Assembly: GCA_045612485.1 (NCBI GenBank)
Contig: JAZKZE010000157.1
Location: 1-34,405 of the forward strand
Length of the DNA: 34,405 nt
DNA from: RGIG5327 sp045612485
Lineage (GTDB): Bacteria; Verrucomicrobiota; Lentisphaeria; Victivallales; UBA1829
Direction of reading: 5' to 3'
Positions 16,221 to 23,975 of this stretch are shown piece by piece (positions within the stretch are counted from its first letter, which is position 1; the number at the start of each line of letters is the position of its first letter). The position numbers and the translations under genes were made by a program. The notes beneath the pieces were generated by a model. The model saw only the letters and a program-made list of their open reading frames with translations. It searched no databases and was not told the DNA's origin.

Positions 16221-19200
16221 ATGTTGTCAGAAGAATTAACGGAAGTCAGCGCATACAGCTACACCGGAAACTGGACTCAGGAAGAAGAAACATTTACCGT
16301 ATCAAGAGCGGAAGCTGCGGGAGATTATGTTCTTACAAGCGCATTTCCCCAACTGGAATACATGTATGGATGTGTTGCGACCTCTATGGGGATGCTCCTT
16401 GCCTACTATGATCTTTACGGCTATACCGTCAACGGTCAGACTTATAAATTCAACAATCTGATCGAAGGTACAGTTTCCGTTAATTCCAGAGGCAGTGACG
16501 GCGGCAGCATCTACGACATGAAAGATCCCTCTCTGCTGGCAACCTTCACGGCTTCATCCGGATATGTTTCCCGTTTTTATGGAACAGATCCCGATGATGA
16601 ACTGGAATATACCTTCATTGACGGCGATCCTTCCAAAGGTTTGAATGTCAGTGCATGGGATTGTCTTGCCGACTATCTGGGAACAGGACAGTACTGGCGG
16701 GGAAATGATGATCTTTCCACAAAAAACTATATCACATCTCTGCAAAGTGTTAGCAATTCGACCCAGACCGAAAAAAACGGAAATATCACCATTCCCATCA
16801 AATACGGAGATTCCCGCTACGGACTTTCCCTTTATGTGGAATCCCAGGGCTACTCTCTGGACCCGGAAGCAACAAGCTCTTTCAGTATCAGCAACTTTTC
16901 CTTTGAAAAATTCAAGCAGGAAATCGATGCAGGCCGTCCCGTTCTTCTTTCCATGCAGTCCGGGGGCAACGGTCACATGGTGATCGCTTACGGTTACAAT
17001 GCCGATACACAGGAAGTGATCTTTGATGATACATACCGTACAAACTGCCGGATGAAATGGGATGGAACATACGAATACAGCAACGATACTTACCGTCTCA
17101 ACGGTGTCACTACTGTCGTTCTGGATACCTCTACTGCCGACAGCGGCAACGGTGGCGGCGGTGGTGGCGGCGGTGGAGAAGACGATCCGCCCGAAGAAAA
17201 AGATCTCTGGTATGACAATCTGGATGAAGCCCTTGCCGCAGCAAGGGAACTGGGAGTTCCCATACTCGTATACTACGGCAACCGCGAAACATGCGGTTAC
17301 TGTAAATTGCTTGAGGATGAAGTTTTTGCTTCTGAAGAGTTTCTTGCCTATGCGGAGTCCTCTTCCGTCATCCTTCTGGATAACGTGAAAGTTCCCGGAC
17401 TTACCTATTCAGGGACTCCGGCATGTTTTCTTATTGACGCAGATCAGGAGATAATATCAAAAAAGATCGGCTATGGAAGCGGCTGGATGAACTGGTTCAC
17501 CCAGTATGTGGATCTGGTCGAACCGGAGGAAGATTCCATCGACCTTACTGCAAAAGATATTCAGCTTACCGATAGCTCCAATGCCGTTGTTTCCCTTGAA
17601 AACCTTCCGGCTGACAAACCTCTTTACCTCTCTTTTGATGTGGTCAACAAAGGCAAACTTGCAACCGGAAGTTCCTTTACTGTCACAGTGAAACTGGATG
17701 ATAAAGTCGTTTCCGAAAAAGTGATCACTTCCCTCGAAGGGGAAGGAACTTCTTCCGTTTCCGGCTTGAGTCTGGGTTCGGTTTCTTCCGGAAAACATAC
17801 ACTGAGCGTTGTTGTGGACAGTAAGAACGCCATTAAAGAATCCGATGAGGACAATAATATAATCACAAAGGCTTTTACGGCGGAAGAAAAAGAAGATATT
17901 GATGATGACGCTACAGTGGATTCAACGCTCTATGTGGAAGGAGTTGTTTCTTCAGGTCTGCGTGTGATCGACGGCGGAAAGCTCTATGTAAGAAATGGTG
18001 GAACCGTTAAAAATACGGTCGCGGAAGGCGGAGAGATCGTTGTTTCCAGACGGGGTTTTGCCGATTCTGTAACACTCACAGACAGCGGAATACTTACGGT
18101 GAGCAACGGTGGATCAGCCGCAAGAGTTACAGTCGTTTCCGGCGGTAGTGTTTCCGTAAGTTCCGGAGCAACCGTAAGCGGGCTTACTGTATCAAACGGA
18201 GGAAATGTTACCCTCCATTCCGGAAGTATTGCCGGCGGAACCATTCAGATCGACGGATCGGGAAATATATCTGCGGAAGATGGTGCGGTTATCCGGTTTG
18301 ATATTTCCAACAGAAATTCCTCACAGGTCTTTATCAACGATCTTTCCCGGATCACCGGAAATGCCGGTTATTCCGTAACCGTATCGGAAAAACAATCTGA
18401 AGGCAAATATCTGCTTGCCGCAAATGCGACCAATTTCAATTCTACAATCTCTGTTTGCAGTACAAGCGGTATCTGTTACGGTTCCATCTCCGTGGGTAGT
18501 TCTGTCTGTTCCGATTACAGATGTTACACCGTTTCCCTGAATGATGGAGTATTGGCTCTGGAAGTCAAATCTTCCTCCTCCGGCGGTATCGTATCCAGTG
18601 GCGGGTCTTCCGGCGGCATCGTATCCTCCGGCGGATATATTACAGTTTGTTCCGGAGGAGTATGCACTTCTGTAAAAGAGTTCACCAATCAGAATATCTC
18701 TTCAGGTATGACCGTCAATGTCTATCAGGGCGGAATAATGAGCAATACCGGGATCATGCGGTATGGCAACGCTAATATTTACAACGGCGGACAGGCAAGA
18801 ACAACCGTCATTTCTGCCGGAGGAAATATGATCCTTTCTTCCGGAGCTGCGGCGGATACCACTGTCATCAATGCCCAGGGCGGACTTCACGTTTACAGCG
18901 GAGCAACAGCCAACAGTACCACCGTCAAACAAAGCGGATTCCTCGGCGTCGGACTGGGAGCTGCAGCGAACAATACTACTATTGATTATGCCGGGGAACT
19001 CACTGTTTGGGGCGGAGGAAGAGTCAATAACAATACCATCAATCAGTGGGGGGCTATCATACTCTCCTCCGGAGCTGTTGCAGATACCACTGTCATCAAC
19101 TCTCAGGGCGGACTTCATGTTTACAGCGGAGCAACAGCCAACAATACCACCGTCAAACAAAGCGGATTCCTCGGCGTCGGGCTGGGAGCTACAGCAAACA

Positions 19201-20060
19201 ATACTACCATTGATTATGCCGGAGAACTCACTGTTTGGGGCGGAGGAAAAGTCAATGATAATACCATCGACCAGTGGGGCGCTATCATCCTTTCTTCCGG
19301 AGCTGTTGCAGATACCACTGTCATCAATGCCCAGGGGGGATTGCATGTTTACAGTGGAGCTGTTGCCAACAATACCACCGTCAAACAAAGCGGATTCTTC
19401 GGCGTCGGGCTGGGAGCTACGGCAAATAATACTACCATTGATTATGCCGGAGCCCTCACCGTATGGGGCGGCGGAGTTGTCAATGATAACACCATCAACC
19501 AGTGGGGTGCTATCATCCTTTCTTCCGGGGCGGCGGCAAACGGAACAGTCATCAATCCCGACGGGGGTCTGCACATTTATAACGGAGCGGCAGCCTACAA
19601 TACCCAGATCACCAGCGGCGCCAACCTGGGGATCGGATATGGCGGTCTGCTTTACAGTGCGGAACTTGAAAATACAGGAACTATGACCTTCTATGAAGGG
19701 GCAAGACTGGGCGGCTGGAATGATCTTGCCGGAACGGTCATTACTTCCGGATCTGTCAATGCTGCGGGAAGTTATATCAATTTTGAATTATCTGACCGCA
19801 CAACAGATCAGGACGTGATCCTGGATGATATGAAAAATCTTGTCAGTGTGGGAAGATATTCCATAGAAATAGATCCCATGCAGGAAAGCGGAACATATTA
19901 TCTTGCTTCCAATGCCTGGGACTTTGACAGCAGAGTAAGTCTGTATATCGGCGATGGAGTGGATTGCGGTTCCATAGGAGTGGGGGAAACTCTTGAATAT
20001 GAAGGAAAGAGTTATACTTTACGCAACACCAAAGGGACTCTGACCTTCCGGATCTCGTAA
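16221..20060 (+). CDS. Giant multidomain protein: papain/C39-like peptidase, thioredoxin, CARDB, AIDA repeats
   Basis: 1279 residues. Residues 36-300 are a papain/C39-like peptidase domain: Cys51 in YGCVATSMGMLLAYYD, His252 in GHMVIAYGYN, and Asp269/270 as the likely third residue. After a run of nine Gly (about 311-319), residues 328-435 form a thioredoxin-like domain with CGYC (358-361) and the cis-Pro loop GTPACFLID. A CARDB domain (438-552) and two AIDA-type beta-helix arrays follow (566-690 and 780-1180), each closed by a similar module of about 100 residues. There is no Sec signal peptide and no autotransporter barrel. The N-terminus MLSEELTEVSA faintly resembles a double-glycine leader. 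SD GGGTGG precedes the ATG. It is probably an exported surface or secreted protein, with route unknown. Confidence 0.88.
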   Translation: MLSEELTEVSAYSYTGNWTQEEETFTVSRAEAAGDYVLTSAFPQLEYMYGCVATSMGMLLAYYDLYGYTVNGQTYKFNNLIEGTVSVNSRGSDGGSIYDMKDPSLLATFTASSGYVSRFYGTDPDDELEYTFIDGDPSKGLNVSAWDCLADYLGTGQYWRGNDDLSTKNYITSLQSVSNSTQTEKNGNITIPIKYGDSRYGLSLYVESQGYSLDPEATSSFSISNFSFEKFKQEIDAGRPVLLSMQSGGNGHMVIAYGYNADTQEVIFDDTYRTNCRMKWDGTYEYSNDTYRLNGVTTVVLDTSTADSGNGGGGGGGGGEDDPPEEKDLWYDNLDEALAAARELGVPILVYYGNRETCGYCKLLEDEVFASEEFLAYAESSSVILLDNVKVPGLTYSGTPACFLIDADQEIISKKIGYGSGWMNWFTQYVDLVEPEEDSIDLTAKDIQLTDSSNAVVSLENLPADKPLYLSFDVVNKGKLATGSSFTVTVKLDDKVVSEKVITSLEGEGTSSVSGLSLGSVSSGKHTLSVVVDSKNAIKESDEDNNIITKAFTAEEKEDIDDDATVDSTLYVEGVVSSGLRVIDGGKLYVRNGGTVKNTVAEGGEIVVSRRGFADSVTLTDSGILTVSNGGSAARVTVVSGGSVSVSSGATVSGLTVSNGGNVTLHSGSIAGGTIQIDGSGNISAEDGAVIRFDISNRNSSQVFINDLSRITGNAGYSVTVSEKQSEGKYLLAANATNFNSTISVCSTSGICYGSISVGSSVCSDYRCYTVSLNDGVLALEVKSSSSGGIVSSGGSSGGIVSSGGYITVCSGGVCTSVKEFTNQNISSGMTVNVYQGGIMSNTGIMRYGNANIYNGGQARTTVISAGGNMILSSGAAADTTVINAQGGLHVYSGATANSTTVKQSGFLGVGLGAAANNTTIDYAGELTVWGGGRVNNNTINQWGAIILSSGAVADTTVINSQGGLHVYSGATANNTTVKQSGFLGVGLGATANNTTIDYAGELTVWGGGKVNDNTIDQWGAIILSSGAVADTTVINAQGGLHVYSGAVANNTTVKQSGFFGVGLGATANNTTIDYAGALTVWGGGVVNDNTINQWGAIILSSGAAANGTVINPDGGLHIYNGAAAYNTQITSGANLGIGYGGLLYSAELENTGTMTFYEGARLGGWNDLAGTVITSGSVNAAGSYINFELSDRTTDQDVILDDMKNLVSVGRYSIEIDPMQESGTYYLASNAWDFDSRVSLYIGDGVDCGSIGVGETLEYEGKSYTLRNTKGTLTFRIS
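18825..19508 (+). repeat. Three 228-bp tandem repeats in the first AIDA gene
   Basis: Units begin at 18825, 19053 and 19281, with a diverging fourth at 19509. Each encodes 76 residues made of four beta-helix rungs of 18-20 residues: AIILSSGAVADTTVINAQGG, LHVYSGATANNTTVKQSGF, LGVGLGATANNTTIDYAGE, LTVWGGGKVNDNTINQWG. DNA identity between units is very high. Confidence 0.95.
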
Positions 20061-20140
20061 TGACCGGATGCCCCGGAGAAAGAGGCAGTGTTATTGCAGA
20101 AAATTTATTATTTTGATTGAAAAATATGGAAGAAACAGAA

Positions 20141-23100
20141 ATGACAGAACAGGAACTTATAAGAGGTGGTTTGCAGAATATACCGCAAATCGTATATCTG
20201 GATTTTGACGGAGCGGAAACGGTTTACCGGAATACGGATTTAAATATTTCCATCAATGTGGAGGTGGAGGATTCTTCATTCTCCCGGGAGGAACAGCAAT
20301 TTATTCTGAATCAGCTTTCTGAAAAATATTCTGATTCCCTGATCAGTTTTACCACAGAAATGCCGGTAGAAGGTCCTTACAGTACGATCTTTATTGGAAC
20401 AACAGACGCTTTTGCACAATTTGAAGATTTTCAAGGTATTGCGGAAACCATAGACAAAGATAACAGGATCAAAGACGATGATGCTTTCGTTTTTGCAGAC
20501 AGCCGGACAGATCTTGGTACCGCCATTTCCGTTATAGAACATGAACTGGGGCATATCGTATTCGGCGAAGAACATACCTCCCTGGCAGGCGATTTGAGAG
20601 ATTACGCATTAAGTTATTCTGCCGGAACCATATCCAGCTATTATTCCAATTCCGGCACTCTTGATATTTCCGATGCCAATCCGGAAGACAATTATGCCTT
20701 CAAAGTTTCCTCCTCCGGAACTTATACGATCAATGTGAGTTTTTCCAATAACAACAAATGTTCGGCACGTCTTAAATACTATGATGCCAATGGAGAACAT
20801 ATTATACAATTATCCTCCGGGCAGAATACCTTGTCCCTGTCAGCAGGGACACAATATTACCTTTATTTGCGCTGTGCCGTAAACAGTACTGACTACTATA
20901 ACAATTATACATACAGTTTTTCCATCTCCAAAGGCGGGAGCGGAGGAGGAAGCAGTGGCGGTGGCGGAAGTTCCTACCATGATCTTATCCCCTTCACCCC
21001 CCAGAACTGGAGTGCGCCTATTGTGGCAAGTACGGTAACAGGGACTTCGACAGATGCTTCCGTCATCACAACCGATGATGATATTTACGTAGACGTTGCG
21101 GCTATAAACAGTATGACTGCCAATATTTCCACCCCGTTCCAGTATACCCTTTATGTGGATGGTACAGCAGTAAAAAATTGGACGGTCTCCTCTTTACAAA
21201 GCGGCTATTACAACTATGCGGAAGATTACAATATCGGAAAACTTTCCTGTGGAAATCATACATTGCAGTTGTATGTGGATTCAACAAATGCCATTTCGGA
21301 AACAAACGAAAGTAATAATGTTTATACGAAAAGCATTTATGTATCCCAGGCAGCAGATACACAAAGCCCCTCGACTCCGGTAAATCTGACATGGGCAGTA
21401 GGGGACGGTGTCGTGTATCTGGACTGGGATGACTCAACAGATAATACAGGAGTTGCCGGATACGAGATCCGTTATCAGCACGAAGAAAAAACCGGCGGAA
21501 CCCCCACACCGCAAACAGTTCTTTACAGTAATTTTCTCCAATCTCTTGACGGAATGAAGGCAGGTTCCTACTGGTGGCAGGTAAGAGCCTTTGACGCCAA
21601 TGGCAATTATTCTGACTGGAGTGCCAAAAAGACCTTTGATATTCCTGCGGTGATCAATTCCGACGGACGTGTAAAACTTTACTCAGGTACATCCCTGGTC
21701 TCTGCGGCAGATACAGTAACGTATGCTTCAGCAGGCGGATATTCCACCGTAACAAGGATCGACGTGACTTCCGGCGGAGTCATACAGAACACCGCTGTCG
21801 GTTCCAGCGGATTTCTGTATGTCATGTCCGGAGGAAGAGCGGATACAACCAACATTTCCGGCCTCAATGCCTCCTGCTGGATTTCCAGTTCAGGAGCAGC
21901 AGTCAATACTAGAGTATATTCCGGAGGGGATTTTGCAGTTTTTGAAGGAGCCGCCGCCACCGGAACAACAGTAAAATCCAATGGAGAAGCCCACGTTTAT
22001 GACGGAGGGTACATTTCCGGAGCCACGATCAAATCCGGCGGGTATCTCAATGTTTACGATGGAGCAACTGCAACCGCTGTCAAAATTGAAGACGGCGGCA
22101 GACTGCTTCTGGAAATTTCCTCTGATACCAACATCCAGGGAACCAGCAACGGCTCGGCGTTTCAGGCAAATAACGGAACTGTTTCGGACTTCACGGTAAA
22201 TTATGATGACAGATTGCGTGTTTTTACCGGAGCCATCGCCGACAATATCCATGTCAAAGACGGCGGCAGAATTTTCGTAAGTTCCGGCGGTTGTCTGACA
22301 GGGACCTTGAATATGGACTCAGGTGCATACGTCCATGGGTACAGCGGAGCCCTTTTCAATTTTGACATCACTGACAGATCCAGCTACGATACAGCATTAT
22401 ATAATGACCTTTCCCTGATCGGGGGAACTCCCACGTATTACGTTATGGTTTCTTCCTGTCAGAAAGAAGGGGAATATAAACTTGCCGCCGGAGCAGGCTC
22501 CTTTACTGGAAGTGTGAGCGTGTACAATACCGGCGCCGGTTATATCGGAACCCTTACGGTAAACGGTTCTTCCATAACATACGGCAACAATGTATATTCC
22601 CTGAAGAAAAACAACGGAACACTTGTTCTTGCATTGGACGACCTTACGACAAAGAGCAATACCAGCAGTGTTCAGCTCTGTACCAACGGGAGCTGTCAGG
22701 CACGCGGATCTTCTGTAACAGGCATGAATATTTCCGCAGGTCAGATCCTCAAAGGATACACAGGAGCTGTAATCAACAATACTACAGTAAATCAAAACGG
22801 CAGTGCAGTTGTTTACAACGGGGGGAAAGTACAGTATTCCACCGTAAACAACCGGGGCAGTATCATTCTGTCTTCCGGGGCGGCGGCTGAAAATACCGTT
22901 ATAAATTCCGGTGGCGGGCTGCATGTTTACAGTGGAGCCGTAGCAGCAGATACAACCGTGACCCGAAGCGGATATTTCGGGGTGGGACTCGGTGCTGCAA
23001 CTTACGATACAACGATCGACTATGCCGGAGAACTCACTGTATGGGGAGGTGGAAAAGTTTACCGCAATACCATCAATCAGTGGGGAGCTATCATCCTCTC

Positions 23101-23866
23101 ATCCGGAGCACTTGCCGACAGTACAACCATCAATTCTCAGGGTGGTTTGCATGTTTACAGCGGAGCTGTTGCAAGTAATACCACCGTCAAACAGGGCGGA
23201 TTCTTCGGTGTGGGGCTTGGCGCAACAACGTACAATACTCTCATTGATTACGCCGGGGAACTTACTGTCTGGGGTGGAGGTCTTGTCAATGATAACGAGA
23301 TCAACCAGTGGGGAGCGATCATCCTCTCATCCGGAGCGGCGGCAAACCGCACTGTCATCAACCCTGACGGCGGACTTCATATTTATAATGGCGCAACAGC
23401 CTATACCACACAGGTCACCAGCGGAGCTAAACTGGGGATCGGTTATGGCGGGTACCTTTACGGTGCAGACCTTGAAAATACCGGAACGATGACCTTCTAT
23501 GAAGGGGCCCGTATCGGCGGCTGGAACGACCTTGAAGGAACGGTCATCACCTCCGGAGGTGTGGATGCCTCCGGTGCCTATATCAACTTTGAATTGGGTG
23601 AACGCTCCGACGATCAGACAGCGATCCTGGATAATATTGGTAATTTCTATTCTGTACAGAGATATTCCATGGAAGTGGATGCGGATCAGGCAAGCGGTTA
23701 TTATATTCTTGCCAACGGCGCAACTTATTTCAATGACAGGATCACTCTCTATGTGGAAGACGGTAATGATTGCGGTTCTCTTGCATGCGGAGAATCCCTT
23801 GATTATGACGGGAAAAGATATTCTCTTACCAATAATTCCGGGATATTGGCACTGCATATTTCCTGA
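20141..23866 (+). CDS. Giant multidomain protein: zinc metallopeptidase, PPC, CARDB, FN3, AIDA repeats
   Basis: 1241 residues from ATG 20141. The N-terminal domain (about 1-150) has QIVYLDFDG and HELGHIVFGEEH (134-145), a zinc-binding HExxH with a later Gly and third His, spaced one residue wider than the metzincin consensus. A PPC-like beta domain (about 168-272), a Gly/Ser linker, a CARDB domain (about 285-405), a fibronectin III domain (about 412-500) and AIDA-type repeats (about 515-1241) follow, with two copies of the closing module seen in the previous gene. No Sec signal or barrel. The start is uncertain: ATG 20126 is in frame but has no SD, while 20141 has GGAAG and gives the leader-like MTEQELIRGG. 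It lies 80 bp after the first AIDA gene, so they are probably co-transcribed. Confidence 0.85.
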   Translation: MTEQELIRGGLQNIPQIVYLDFDGAETVYRNTDLNISINVEVEDSSFSREEQQFILNQLSEKYSDSLISFTTEMPVEGPYSTIFIGTTDAFAQFEDFQGIAETIDKDNRIKDDDAFVFADSRTDLGTAISVIEHELGHIVFGEEHTSLAGDLRDYALSYSAGTISSYYSNSGTLDISDANPEDNYAFKVSSSGTYTINVSFSNNNKCSARLKYYDANGEHIIQLSSGQNTLSLSAGTQYYLYLRCAVNSTDYYNNYTYSFSISKGGSGGGSSGGGGSSYHDLIPFTPQNWSAPIVASTVTGTSTDASVITTDDDIYVDVAAINSMTANISTPFQYTLYVDGTAVKNWTVSSLQSGYYNYAEDYNIGKLSCGNHTLQLYVDSTNAISETNESNNVYTKSIYVSQAADTQSPSTPVNLTWAVGDGVVYLDWDDSTDNTGVAGYEIRYQHEEKTGGTPTPQTVLYSNFLQSLDGMKAGSYWWQVRAFDANGNYSDWSAKKTFDIPAVINSDGRVKLYSGTSLVSAADTVTYASAGGYSTVTRIDVTSGGVIQNTAVGSSGFLYVMSGGRADTTNISGLNASCWISSSGAAVNTRVYSGGDFAVFEGAAATGTTVKSNGEAHVYDGGYISGATIKSGGYLNVYDGATATAVKIEDGGRLLLEISSDTNIQGTSNGSAFQANNGTVSDFTVNYDDRLRVFTGAIADNIHVKDGGRIFVSSGGCLTGTLNMDSGAYVHGYSGALFNFDITDRSSYDTALYNDLSLIGGTPTYYVMVSSCQKEGEYKLAAGAGSFTGSVSVYNTGAGYIGTLTVNGSSITYGNNVYSLKKNNGTLVLALDDLTTKSNTSSVQLCTNGSCQARGSSVTGMNISAGQILKGYTGAVINNTTVNQNGSAVVYNGGKVQYSTVNNRGSIILSSGAAAENTVINSGGGLHVYSGAVAADTTVTRSGYFGVGLGAATYDTTIDYAGELTVWGGGKVYRNTINQWGAIILSSGALADSTTINSQGGLHVYSGAVASNTTVKQGGFFGVGLGATTYNTLIDYAGELTVWGGGLVNDNEINQWGAIILSSGAAANRTVINPDGGLHIYNGATAYTTQVTSGAKLGIGYGGYLYGADLENTGTMTFYEGARIGGWNDLEGTVITSGGVDASGAYINFELGERSDDQTAILDNIGNFYSVQRYSMEVDADQASGYYILANGATYFNDRITLYVEDGNDCGSLACGESLDYDGKRYSLTNNSGILALHIS
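22859..23314 (+). repeat. Two 228-bp repeats in the second AIDA gene
   Basis: Units begin at 22859 and 23087, with a diverging third at 23315. Period and protein pattern (76 residues, four rungs) are the same as at 18825-19508 in the neighbouring gene, including the IINQWG-type junction and the INPDGGLHIYNGA exit unit. Confidence 0.93.
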
Positions 23867-23884
23867 ACAGAAAACTGCATAAAA

Positions 23885-23927
23885 AACCCCTTCAACAGTT
23901 TTTCCTGCTGCTGAAGGGGTTTCTTTC
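23885..23927. terminator. Bidirectional terminator between convergent genes
   Basis: AACCCCTTCA (23885-23894) pairs with TGAAGGGGTT (23912-23921), extended by CAG/CTG towards the loop. T-rich tracts follow on both strands. It ends the AIDA transcript on plus and the beta-helix gene on minus. Confidence 0.9.
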
Positions 23928-23975
23928 TGTCTGCCGGCTCCCGCCGGAAAGCGGGAACCGGAAAATATGGTCTTC

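Noticed and set aside
18702..19574. Minus-strand and shifted frames across the 228-bp repeats
   Set aside because: Long only because the repeat unit (228 = 76 x 3) keeps any stop-free frame open. No start signals.
16221..23866. Classical type V autotransporters
   Set aside because: Neither AIDA-repeat protein ends in a beta-barrel domain, and neither begins with a Sec signal peptide.
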